DNA of 20,126 nt, taken from the IMG/VR virus record IMGVR_UViG_3300030085_000209, positions 1-20,126 of that record; one strand, 5' to 3'. The stretch is from a virus. This document shows, one piece after another, positions 6,680 through 14,514 of this stretch. Position 1 is the first letter of the stretch. Each line of letters starts with the position of its first letter. The notes beneath the pieces are model-generated. The model was not told the DNA's origin, searched no databases, and saw nothing but the letters and a program-made list of their open reading frames with translations. A program made the translations under genes and the position numbers.

Positions 6680-7639
6680 CTAAAAAGCATCAGCCCAATC
6701 CCCTTTAAGTGCGCCTTTTGCGTACTCTGTAGATCTATTTTCAAAAAAGTTTGTATGCTCTACACCATTGACTACCCAGTCTACCCACTCTAAAGGGTTA
6801 TCTTTGACACCAAAGTTAGGTTTCAATCCTAGCTGTAGTAGTCTGCGGTCAGCTATATGTCGTATGTATTGTTTAACTTCGTGAGGTTCCAATCCTTCAA
6901 CAGGACCTAACTCAAAAGCCAAGTCAATAAATCTATCTTCCAGAGTTACCATGTCTCTGCAGATATCATATAAACTCTTTTTAAAAGTATCATTCCAAAC
7001 GTGTGGCTTCTCATCTAGTAGACAGTGAAATAATTTTATCATACTTTCTACATGATGTGACTCGTCACGAATAGACCATGCGACAATCTGCCCCATGCCT
7101 TTCATCTTACCATGACGTTGAAAGTTCAGCAACATGACGAAACTTGCAAACAGTTGCAAGCCTTCGCCAAATGCTGAGAACACAGCCATGTCACGAACAA
7201 GCTGTTCATCTCTCGTGCCCCCCTTATTTTGCCAGAGATATTCATGCTTGTCGTTCATGGCCGCGTATTCTTGAAACGCTTTATATTCTTTGTCATCCAT
7301 ACCTATCGTGTCATTCAACAAAGAGTAAGAGTGTGCGTGATTTGCTTCACTAGTTGCGATAGCAGACAACATCATTCTTATTTCTGGTTGTTTAAACATA
7401 GGCATGTATACATCCATATAAGCTTGTGCAATATCAACGTCTCCTTGTGTAAAGAAAGTTAATATCTGTTTAACTAAATTCTTTTCTGCATTGTCCATAC
7501 GATTATTCCAATCGTTTACATCTTCATGTAACGGTACTTCACTAGGAAGCCAATGCATTTTCTGTTGCATATCATAAGCTTCAAAGGCCCATGGATATTT
7601 AAATGGTTTGTAATAATCTCGTGCTTCAAATACTGACAT
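6680..7639 (-). CDS. nrdB: Class Ia ribonucleotide reductase beta subunit (radical cofactor)
   Basis: 319 residues. It houses the diiron-tyrosyl radical that starts ribonucleoside diphosphate reduction by the partner alpha subunit. The ligand set is complete: Asp67 (TQGDVDI), Glu98-x2-His101 with radical Tyr105 (SEANHAHSY), Glu159 (FGEGLQ) and Glu193-x2-His196 (RDESHHVE). The C-terminal tail ends KGDWADAF and should dock on NrdA. A retained Tyr105 argues for a classical tyrosyl radical, not a radical-free or Mn/Fe Phe-type variant. An AAGGAGG site precedes the ATG, nine bases after the nrdA stop, so the two subunits are co-transcribed. It expands the dNTP pool for phage replication. Confidence 0.96.
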   Translation of the reverse strand: MSVFEARDYYKPFKYPWAFEAYDMQQKMHWLPSEVPLHEDVNDWNNRMDNAEKNLVKQILTFFTQGDVDIAQAYMDVYMPMFKQPEIRMMLSAIATSEANHAHSYSLLNDTIGMDDKEYKAFQEYAAMNDKHEYLWQNKGGTRDEQLVRDMAVFSAFGEGLQLFASFVMLLNFQRHGKMKGMGQIVAWSIRDESHHVESMIKLFHCLLDEKPHVWNDTFKKSLYDICRDMVTLEDRFIDLAFELGPVEGLEPHEVKQYIRHIADRRLLQLGLKPNFGVKDNPLEWVDWVVNGVEHTNFFENRSTEYAKGALKGDWADAF

Positions 7640-7648
7640 GTTCCCTCC

Positions 7649-9400
7649 TTACGCTTGACACATTACACATTCATCTTCATTGCTATCTGCTCTGACCTGT
7701 CTCTCTACTTTTATAGATACATTCTCTGCCCTTTTGATAGCTTCACTTCGTAGATAATACAAAGTCTTTAACCCTTTTGTCCACGCTCTTTTGTGAACAC
7801 TATTTAATCTTCTGACATCTGCATCTGGTGGGAAGAATAAATTTAACGACTGCGCTTGGCAGATGTACTTTTGTCTTTCTGCCGCGAGGTCAACCAACCA
7901 GGCTTGGTCAATTTCGATTGCTGTTTTGTATACATTCTTTTCGTGTGCATTGAGGAAGTCCAAATGCTGAACACTCCCTCCAGAAGTAATAATGCTGGAC
8001 CAAACATCTTTTGTATTCATCCCTTTCTTTTCTAATAGTTGTTCTAAATATTTATTCTTTAACAAGAAAGAACCACTCAAAGTTTTTTGAGAGAATGCAT
8101 TCGCACGTAACGGTTCTATGCTTGGTGATGTGTTGCCACAGATAACAGAGCTACTTGCATTAGGTGCAATAGCTGTCATGTGTGAGAATCTTTTACCAGT
8201 GCCTTTCATATCTGGCGCTTCACCTTTTTCTTTTCCAAGAAGATAGTTGGCGTTGTCACATTTCTTTTTTATATGTTTAAATATTTTCATGTTAGGACCC
8301 ATAGACATAGGACTTTGTAATGCGATGCCAATCTTTTGTAGATAAGAATGGAAACCCATCGTGCCTAGTCCGATAGATCTTTCTGATTGAGCACTCTTTA
8401 CTGCTCTCCACATGGTAGAGGGGGCAGATTTAATGAATGAATCTAAAGTATTGTCTAACATTCTAACAATATCTTCTATAAACATTTCATCTTGTGACCA
8501 CTCATCAAAGTATTCTAAATTTAAACTAGACAAACAACACACTGCTGTTCTGTCTTCTGCTGTAGGTAAAGTAATCTCACTACATAAATTAGATTGATGT
8601 ACCTTTAAACCTTTTGCTTTTAATTCTTTTGGCAGCCCTCTTTGTACCGTGTCACCAAACATAATGTATGGTTCTCCAGTTGCTACTCTTGTTTCTAATA
8701 ATTTTATCCACAGGGTTCTAGCCTTTACAGTCTTGACTATATCTTTACTGTTAGGATCTATCAGATCCCAGTCCAGATCTCCCTCTACTGCTTTCATAAA
8801 CTTATCTGATACTACCACTCCATGGTGTAAGTTTAGATTCTTTCTGTTGATATCTCCACCACTAGGCTTTCTCATCTCCATAAACTCTATAATCTCTGGG
8901 TGTGATATGTCCATATAACTAGCATACGACCCACGTCTTGTAGATCCTTGGTTAAATGCTACCATTTGTGAGTCCACTACGTGCATAAATGGAATGACCC
9001 CTGTGGTTTTATTACCTTTACTAGTTGACTGTCCCTGTGAGCGAATATGGCCCCAATAACCCCCTATTCCGCCCCCCATGCTAGATAGCCAGATGTTTTC
9101 TGTATAGTGTTCAGCCAGTCCTGTTCTGCTATCGGGTACGTAGTTTAAGAAACATGATATAGGTAAACCCCTGTCTGTGCCACCATTAGATAATAGTGGT
9201 GAGGCAAACATAAACCATAGATTAGATACATATTTGTACAATCTCTCGGCATGTGCCTTGTTGTCTGCGAAAGCCATGCAGGCTCTAGCGAATGATTCTT
9301 GTGGACTTATTTCTTCTGGTAGCATGTACCTGTCACGCAAGATATCCACAGCATTCTTGGGTAACATTTCGTCTTTACTTATATCAATGTTTAATTTCAT
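7649..9400 (-). CDS. nrdA: Class Ia ribonucleotide reductase alpha subunit, no ATP-cone
   Basis: 583 residues, compared with about 760 for the E. coli protein. It reduces ribonucleoside diphosphates to deoxy forms. Catalytic residues are all present: Cys83 (PISCFLNY) and Cys288 (AVCCLSS) as the redox pair, NLCSE with Asn271, thiyl-radical Cys273 and Glu275, the radical-path Tyr548-Tyr549 (LYYLRS), and the C-terminal re-reducing Cys578-x2-Cys581. The N-terminus begins almost directly at the catalytic core, so the regulatory ATP-cone that senses dATP is absent; the enzyme should escape feedback shut-off. A GAGG site lies four bases upstream. It leads a two-gene nrdA-nrdB unit with its own promoter at 9431-9459. 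Confidence 0.96.
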   Translation of the reverse strand: MKLNIDISKDEMLPKNAVDILRDRYMLPEEISPQESFARACMAFADNKAHAERLYKYVSNLWFMFASPLLSNGGTDRGLPISCFLNYVPDSRTGLAEHYTENIWLSSMGGGIGGYWGHIRSQGQSTSKGNKTTGVIPFMHVVDSQMVAFNQGSTRRGSYASYMDISHPEIIEFMEMRKPSGGDINRKNLNLHHGVVVSDKFMKAVEGDLDWDLIDPNSKDIVKTVKARTLWIKLLETRVATGEPYIMFGDTVQRGLPKELKAKGLKVHQSNLCSEITLPTAEDRTAVCCLSSLNLEYFDEWSQDEMFIEDIVRMLDNTLDSFIKSAPSTMWRAVKSAQSERSIGLGTMGFHSYLQKIGIALQSPMSMGPNMKIFKHIKKKCDNANYLLGKEKGEAPDMKGTGKRFSHMTAIAPNASSSVICGNTSPSIEPLRANAFSQKTLSGSFLLKNKYLEQLLEKKGMNTKDVWSSIITSGGSVQHLDFLNAHEKNVYKTAIEIDQAWLVDLAAERQKYICQAQSLNLFFPPDADVRRLNSVHKRAWTKGLKTLYYLRSEAIKRAENVSIKVERQVRADSNEDECVMCQA

Positions 9401-9430
9401 ATTTCCTCTCTATTTACACACAAAGTGCGC

Positions 9431-9459
9431 AGTATAACATTTTTCATTTCATCACGCAA
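9431..9459 (-). promoter_or_regulatory. Extended -10 promoter for nrdAB
   Basis: TATACT (9431-9436) with TGT before it and a weak TTGCGT -35 (9454-9459), 17 bases apart, on the minus strand. The -35 abuts the stop codon of the upstream helicase gene (9460-9462). The weak -35 is compensated by the extended -10. The leader to the nrdA start at 9400 would be about 25 bases. Confidence 0.62.
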
Positions 9460-10719
9460 TTACTTTTTTGGAAAAATTAAATTTCCCTCCAACTTTATAT
9501 AGCCAGAATCTTGCATAGCCTTGATCGTCTGATCTAACTCACCAGGATTCTGTATCTTTCTCAGCAGTTCTCGCTTAAAGAAACGCAACTGCATATGGTT
9601 CTTGTTACCAGATAGAAGTGTGGCATCTAGCCACACCTTCATATCATGAGCAATCCTACCTGTCTTTGCCATACCAAAACCTTCTAAAGCTTTGGGCATG
9701 TTTTGTTCCATGTCAAACATAATCTCTTTTGTAGTTTCCCAATCATCTTTTGTAATCTTAAGACTAGAAGATCGTGAAGCTGACACAGACATAGCAACTT
9801 TTAAAAAGTGTGACACGCGTCTTTGACAATACTCTGACAGATGTGGATCAGTTGGTTCTGGTTGTATGCCATCAAAGATATCTGTATTAGCCAACTCAAA
9901 TGCATCTCTTTCAAATTCCATAGGGCCATGCATCTTAGCTATGTTACTTAAATCATTTCGTAACTCATTGATGGTGTGTTCACTAATAACTTTTTGTCTA
10001 AGATCTTGCGGTATCTTTTCTCCTTCATAATACACAGGTATGATTCTAGATAATAAACCTTGTGACTTCGCATCTTCTGGTAAGTTATCTACAAACTGTG
10101 TAGGCGTAGCACAAGCTATCCAATTTAAACAAGGACCTTGTATTATATATTCACCAGCAGTTTTTGTTTTGTGACTGTAAGAATCTTTGGCATCCCACAT
10201 GTCTGTTAAAAACATTTGTAAGTATCTTTCATTACGACCCATGAATGTACCAAACTCTGATGTAACAAGAGTCAAGGATGAATCATAAAATTCAAAACCA
10301 TTTTCTTCATTACCCAAACGCATATCCATACGAGTAATCTTTGTCATATCAACTGCAAGTTTCTCTGGTGTTATCCTATCTTGTATACTATACAAAGGAT
10401 ACTTACGTAGACCGTAATCATCTAATCCAGAATTAAAATTGTGATCATCTTCTGTTGCACCAACAGGTGAAGTAAGTCTGCTAAATACTTTTGAGAATGG
10501 TAGTATTAAACTTACAGATTTATTTCTGCCTGGCGATGCAATCAGTATGACAAAAAGATTAGAACCTATGTTGTAGTTAGGCATAGGAAACCAAACACTT
10601 CTACCTAATGCACCAGAGACAGCAGACAAAGCTGTCCACTTTGCAAACGGCTTTGGTATCGGACTATCTTTTACAGCGTCAACACATGCCTTAACAAAAT
10701 CTTTGTTTTTTCGTGGCAT
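9460..10719 (-). CDS. DUF3987-like replication ATPase / helicase candidate
   Basis: 419 residues. It resembles the DUF3987/YfjI-type P-loop proteins that act as phage primase-helicase C-terminal parts. Residues 1-50 are helical (KPFAKWTALSAVSGALGR), then strand and loop NLFVILIASPGRNKS at 55-68, a variant Walker A lacking the usual GxGKS glycines. TLVTSEFG at ~150-157 is the acidic strand expected for Walker B or its surrogate, followed by a Trp-Asp segment, ACATP and an Arg pair (SRIIP) that may be a sensor or finger. The C-terminal third is helical with a winged-helix-like end. It sits between the polymerase and RNR genes, fitting a replicative helicase. The TAATG junction couples it to the small gene upstream. 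Helicase activity is inferred. Confidence 0.7.
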   Translation of the reverse strand: MPRKNKDFVKACVDAVKDSPIPKPFAKWTALSAVSGALGRSVWFPMPNYNIGSNLFVILIASPGRNKSVSLILPFSKVFSRLTSPVGATEDDHNFNSGLDDYGLRKYPLYSIQDRITPEKLAVDMTKITRMDMRLGNEENGFEFYDSSLTLVTSEFGTFMGRNERYLQMFLTDMWDAKDSYSHKTKTAGEYIIQGPCLNWIACATPTQFVDNLPEDAKSQGLLSRIIPVYYEGEKIPQDLRQKVISEHTINELRNDLSNIAKMHGPMEFERDAFELANTDIFDGIQPEPTDPHLSEYCQRRVSHFLKVAMSVSASRSSSLKITKDDWETTKEIMFDMEQNMPKALEGFGMAKTGRIAHDMKVWLDATLLSGNKNHMQLRFFKRELLRKIQNPGELDQTIKAMQDSGYIKLEGNLIFPKK

Positions 10720-10940
10720 TAATTAGCATTAGTCTTGCGTATATTTTCTGGATTTATCCTCACGATTTTTTCCACGTTTGATTCTGTCTCTACCCAAATG
10801 TTTCCGTCTTCATCAGACTTCATTTCACTTGGCCCTTTTATATCTAAGCCATGGCATTTGGTAACAACTTCTTTATCATTTATATTTTCTTTAACAACTA
10901 TCATGCCCTCTTCGACATATATCTTTTTTACTTTGTCCAT
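10719..10940 (-). CDS. Small beta-rich protein between polymerase and helicase genes
   Basis: 73 residues from ATG 10940; it overlaps the polymerase stop by thirteen bases and its own stop forms a TAATG junction with the helicase gene. Alternating hydrophobic and charged residues (KKIYVEEGMIVVKENI) and the DEDGNIWVETE stretch suggest a small beta sheet. Position suggests an accessory replication protein, but no family is recognised. The ribosome-binding site is weak (GGATATGAAAAC), consistent with coupling. Confidence 0.72.
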   Translation of the reverse strand: MDKVKKIYVEEGMIVVKENINDKEVVTKCHGLDIKGPSEMKSDEDGNIWVETESNVEKIVRINPENIRKTNAN

Positions 10941-12457
10941 GTTTTCATATCCTTCCAGTTATCTCCTACCTCTACGGAAGAAGGTATTATCATTTCACGT
11001 CCATTGACCATCAATGGGTTGTGCATTTTCTCAAGCACCATTGGCATGAGTTCATCTAACTTATCTTTATGACACTGGCCTAGTATTGCGTCATGCACTT
11101 GGCCTAACACCTCCACACCAGAGTCCTTCAGTTCATCGTATACTCTCCACAGTCCCAGATTAAGTAAGTCACCTATCGTAGACTGCGGGACAAAAGCTAT
11201 CGCCGCACGTAAAGTAGAAGCATCCTTGAGTCTATCCCAAAAGTGTCTGCGTCTACCCATAGGTGTGACAAGACTACCTTTCTCAAGCAATTCTTTTTGT
11301 ATAGCTGAATGCCACACTCGTATGCCTGGGAATGCCCCCTTTATCTTTAGTGTATCTTTTCCTATCTTCTCTCCTTGATCTATTAGTTCTTTGTATCCAC
11401 CTTGTGGATCTTGTTTATGCCATCTTTCTAAAGATGTGGATGATACCACACCACCAAAATAAAGCAACTGAAATCGTGTAGCCTGCGACACTTTGATCTT
11501 TATTTGTCTAGCCAAAGAGTGAGACGATACTCCATAGTTTGTTCCATGTCCTGCTCGTTTGCATATGTCACGGTAACTATGATGTAAATAATATTTTTTA
11601 TCAGCCAACGCTCTGTCTTGAGCAGGATCGTCTGACCAACCTAGATTGGGCCATACCATTTTCACAACCTCGGTATGCAAATCTGTACTCTCACAAACAT
11701 CTATGTAGTTTTGATCCGCAGCCAAGTATGCAACGGCACGAGACTCAGCTTGTTCCAAGTCAGCGTAAAACATTTTGTTACCCTCATCAGGTATAAATAC
11801 TTCTCGTAAATCTTTTGTTATGTTCTGTAAGTTTGTACCAGTGCGCCATGGTGATTCTCTTGAAGACCATCTGCCTGTCTCTGTACCTGCTACATTGTAG
11901 GAACATCTTATTCTCCCATCTGTGTCACGCTTGGAGCTAAGGACAGAAAGGTTTTTATCTATGTCACGCAACGCCAGGATAGTTCTACCAAAAGGTCTTG
12001 CTCTTGGATAAGATTCTGATAATGATTCTAAAGCATCACGATCTGTAGATATCTTTTGTTTACCTTTCTTGTACGAAACGACAGGTGGTAAGTTAAGATC
12101 TTCGTATAATAATTTTTTAAGTTGCACAGGACTGTTGTGATTTAAGTCTTTGCCATTTACAGATCTTGAAAACAAATGTAACATTCTTTCTAGTTGTAAT
12201 CTTTTTTCTTGTAAAGGTTTTCTAATTGCTTTTACTTTATCTTCGTCAACACGTAAGCCACGCAAGGTCATAGCCATGGCTGGCTTTAAACTTTTGATTT
12301 CAAAATCATATGTACCTCTTGTCGTATCATCAAAGTCCTTAGATATTTTCTCCCATATCTCTTGAGTCAAAGCACAATCAAGTGCACAATATATCCAGTT
12401 GATCTGATCATCATTATAAGGTGATAGATCTAGATTATTATTACTTACTTTTATCAT
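10928..12457 (-). CDS. Family A DNA polymerase, polymerase domain with ExoIII motif
   Basis: 509 residues. It holds the polymerase domain: GRWSS and NLQNI near 195-212, motif A YADLEQAESR (Asp233), motif B R296-x3-K300-x7-Y308-G309, and motif C QVHDAIL (His455, Asp456). Two departures are visible: Ala457 replaces the Glu of the usual HDE, and counting along motif B places His304 at the position of E. coli Phe762. The N-terminus contains WIYCALDCALT, the YxxxD ExoIII motif (Tyr23, Asp27) of the 3'-5' exonuclease, whereas ExoI and ExoII are in the separate gene at 12993-14069. An AGGAG site precedes the ATG by about ten bases. It replicates the phage genome, presumably with the exonuclease partner. 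Confidence 0.93.
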   Translation of the reverse strand: MIKVSNNNLDLSPYNDDQINWIYCALDCALTQEIWEKISKDFDDTTRGTYDFEIKSLKPAMAMTLRGLRVDEDKVKAIRKPLQEKRLQLERMLHLFSRSVNGKDLNHNSPVQLKKLLYEDLNLPPVVSYKKGKQKISTDRDALESLSESYPRARPFGRTILALRDIDKNLSVLSSKRDTDGRIRCSYNVAGTETGRWSSRESPWRTGTNLQNITKDLREVFIPDEGNKMFYADLEQAESRAVAYLAADQNYIDVCESTDLHTEVVKMVWPNLGWSDDPAQDRALADKKYYLHHSYRDICKRAGHGTNYGVSSHSLARQIKIKVSQATRFQLLYFGGVVSSTSLERWHKQDPQGGYKELIDQGEKIGKDTLKIKGAFPGIRVWHSAIQKELLEKGSLVTPMGRRRHFWDRLKDASTLRAAIAFVPQSTIGDLLNLGLWRVYDELKDSGVEVLGQVHDAILGQCHKDKLDELMPMVLEKMHNPLMVNGREMIIPSSVEVGDNWKDMKTWTK

Positions 12458-12719
12458 CTAATAATTCTCCTGCTATAGCCGAGTATCCTACCATATCTAC
12501 ATAAGTATCTTTGGTTGGGTTCGGTGATTTAGTTCTTGCTACTTTTAATAATAACATAAGCATGGCAACATCATGTGCGGTGATATCTGTATCTAGATAT
12601 GCAGACCACAGGTTTGCAATGTTTGTGTGATTAGTTTGTTTGTCTCCGTATTCTTTTTCCCTTGGCCCTTTCAATATCCTTAGTGCTTCTTTCAAGTTTT
12701 CTTCTATACTTACTACCAT
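12441..12719 (-). CDS. DUF6378-type phage protein
   Basis: 92 residues. It carries the pattern REKEYGDKQTNHTNIANLW, then AHDVAMLMLLLKVAR and DTYVDMVGYSAIAGE, which I recognise as the helical phage family DUF6378 of unknown role. A GGAG site seven bases before the ATG supports the start, although this puts 89 bases of overlap with the preceding gene. It is lodged between the two halves of the DNA polymerase, so may have been part of the insertion that separated them. Its stop overlaps the polymerase start by 17 bases. Confidence 0.82.
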   Translation of the reverse strand: MVVSIEENLKEALRILKGPREKEYGDKQTNHTNIANLWSAYLDTDITAHDVAMLMLLLKVARTKSPNPTKDTYVDMVGYSAIAGELLDDKSK

Positions 12720-12993
12720 AAAATTTCTCCATCAATTTATAAATTTCTTTACGAGTTGTTCTCCCATCTAAATCTGCTAAGTCACAGATAAAATTAAAAT
12801 CACTGTCCTCGTTGTCATCATTCACCCACTCCCATGCAGATAAATGAGCCTTCTTATCTTCTTTTCCTTTACCTTCGTAAACTAAATCTTGTAGTGTCTG
12901 ATCTAATACAGCACGCCATAAACGTATTGTATTTATATGTTCTTCCCACTTCTCGTCTACATCTTTGGCAGAGAAATAATTTGGTCGCTTCAC
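12631..12993 (-). CDS. Phage protein of unknown function, between polymerase halves
   Basis: 120 residues from a GTG at 12993 that shares one base with the preceding stop (TAGTG). The segment LWRAVLDQTLQDLVYEG, then AHLSAWEWVNDDNEDSDFNFICDLADLDGRTTRKEIYKL resembles a small helical protein seen in many phages (pattern W-x-A-V-L-x-Q-x(3)-D ... W-V ... D-F-x(2)-I/V-C-x-L-A). The C-terminal ~30 residues are very basic (KYRRKLERSTKDIERAKGKRIRRQ), and this tail is the part that overlaps the next gene by 89 bases. No function is known to me; the basic tail suggests nucleic-acid contact. Confidence 0.8.
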   Translation of the reverse strand: MKRPNYFSAKDVDEKWEEHINTIRLWRAVLDQTLQDLVYEGKGKEDKKAHLSAWEWVNDDNEDSDFNFICDLADLDGRTTRKEIYKLMEKFYGSKYRRKLERSTKDIERAKGKRIRRQTN

Positions 12994-14069
12994 TATTCAT
13001 CGGCTTTCGTGCTTTGAGAAAACTTGGCTAGAGTTTTCCATGCACCCTCGTTAGTGTATATGGAGCCTAAGAAGCCTAAACCTTTTTCCATTTCTGGTTG
13101 CAAAGAATGTTGTGCGTGCATAGTGTCATGCACTATACCTTTAACTTCTATATCCTGTTTATATTTTAACCATGACACATCATAAGATTGATTCTGTGCT
13201 ACCTTTGCAATTTGTTTGTCCTCTAATAAATCTTTAACCCAATTCCACGCTTTTGTTTCATCATCTTTCTTCCAGTATCCGTATGTGAATGGTACTACAA
13301 TGGCATGGGTAGATGAGGGGGCAAACCCTATACATGTTATTCGCCCACCTGCTGTTTCAATATCAAATGCCAAAGGATGATCTGCGTTATTTCTTCTTAT
13401 GAAGTCTTCTTTAAATTTATCTAGGTCGTTTATACTCGGCTCGATCCAGAGTTCTCTTTCGATGTTTTTTATTTCTTTTGTTTCAGATTCTTGTTTTGCT
13501 TTTTTGAAATCAGAATATAATATAGATCTCAATGCATAATTTTTTGACACACTAGACAGGGCGTAAGAAGGAACTATTTTTATATCATCATTGATGTGTG
13601 AGGTGTTAGAGGAGATGAGCGCCCCTCTATAAGTTCCAATCTTATCATACCCTGTTAGTGCCCACAATGATACTGCCCCCAGTGCTATTACAACATTAGG
13701 TTTAGCGTCATTGATTTCCTTGTACAATCTTTCTAGATGTGGTTGCGTCTCCTGTTTAAGAAACCCCATCGTCGAAGACGGATAGGGTGATCGCCACTCA
13801 GTAGTCTTGCACAAAGCCTTGTATTCACTTCTCTTGTGAAAAAAGTTTTGTAAGTTTTCTTGTGCTGGTCGTCTTTGAAAGACGTGGGTGAGCATGCATT
13901 CTTCCAGCTGTATCCCTGCTAGTTTACACACCTTGCCTAGAATGTAATCTCCTGCAAGTATTTTATTTAAACGAACTTCGTTAACTGTTGGATAGTCCAT
14001 GACGATTGCAATCTTTGCACCGTCAATTAATTTAGAAGTTACATTCTTGTGTACTGCATACTCACCCAT
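12993..14069 (-). CDS. UDG-like domain fused to 3'-5' exonuclease part of family A polymerase
   Basis: 358 residues. Residues ~15-195 look like a uracil-DNA-glycosylase superfamily domain (AKIAIVMDYPT, AKPNVVIALGAVSLWAL, TYRGAL, VPSYAL, then SDFKKAK), comparable to the N-terminal domain of SPO1-like polymerases. The UDG4 HPS motif appears as VPS, and the iron-sulfur cysteines are absent, so glycosylase activity is doubtful. Residues ~230-340 are a DEDD exonuclease: ExoI AFDIET (Asp236, Glu238) and ExoII QNQSYDVSW (Asp297), then HDTMHAQHSL. The protein ends after WKTLAKFSQSTKADE, before the ExoIII YxxxD motif. That motif is in the polymerase protein. The exonuclease should therefore be assembled from two polypeptides to proofread. 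Confidence 0.85.
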   Translation of the reverse strand: MGEYAVHKNVTSKLIDGAKIAIVMDYPTVNEVRLNKILAGDYILGKVCKLAGIQLEECMLTHVFQRRPAQENLQNFFHKRSEYKALCKTTEWRSPYPSSTMGFLKQETQPHLERLYKEINDAKPNVVIALGAVSLWALTGYDKIGTYRGALISSNTSHINDDIKIVPSYALSSVSKNYALRSILYSDFKKAKQESETKEIKNIERELWIEPSINDLDKFKEDFIRRNNADHPLAFDIETAGGRITCIGFAPSSTHAIVVPFTYGYWKKDDETKAWNWVKDLLEDKQIAKVAQNQSYDVSWLKYKQDIEVKGIVHDTMHAQHSLQPEMEKGLGFLGSIYTNEGAWKTLAKFSQSTKADE

Positions 14070-14073
14070 ATTA

Positions 14074-14514
14074 CTACGCCGCCTTATTAATTATTCTTTT
14101 AATAGACGCTTGTAGTATGTCTTTGTTTCGGCCCACCATTTCGTGCTTCACAACACCAGAAAATGTTTGACCTATGCTTTGCTCTAGCATTTCGCCAAAG
14201 TTAGCACCACCCATACCGAGTGTTTTGGTTAGGAATTTCTTAATAGAAATCACAGGGTTGCCCTGTCCTAACGCTCTAGCCGTAGCCCAGAACTCCATTC
14301 TGGTTGGCTCGCAGTGATCCAAGTCTGCGTCGGTGATCTCAGATTCTAAGACAGCGTTTGCCTTAACATTGATCCTTACGATCTCATTCTGATTCTCACC
14401 TACCTTATCTGTACGATAAGATGTGATAACGAAGTCGTAGCTACCTTCTGGTAAAGGCATCTGCTCCTGTACGTCATCTGGATTCATTGATAAAAAGTCT
14501 GATATTTCAGCCAT
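14074..14514 (-). CDS. Putative ssDNA-binding / recombination partner (DUF669-like)
   Basis: 146 residues from ATG 14514, with a GGAGG site seven bases upstream overlapping the end of the Sak4-like gene (TAATG junction). After a short acidic start, PEGSYDFVITSYRTDKVGENQNEIVRINVKANAV has the strand pattern of an OB-fold, followed by a basic C-terminal region. Small OB-type proteins commonly sit beside Sak4 and other recombinases as ssDNA-binding partners; DUF669 is one such family. I make the family assignment with moderate confidence, mostly from context and strand pattern. Its likely role is coating single-stranded DNA during replication or recombination. Confidence 0.6.
   Translation of the reverse strand: MAEISDFLSMNPDDVQEQMPLPEGSYDFVITSYRTDKVGENQNEIVRINVKANAVLESEITDADLDHCEPTRMEFWATARALGQGNPVISIKKFLTKTLGMGGANFGEMLEQSIGQTFSGVVKHEMVGRNKDILQASIKRIINKAA

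Noticed and set aside
12441-13000. Intein or self-splicing intron splitting the polymerase
   Set aside because: The insert encodes two ordinary phage-type genes with their own starts; no splice-site motifs (terminal Cys/Ser and His-Asn) or endonuclease domain are visible, and I could not identify a group I intron core by eye.
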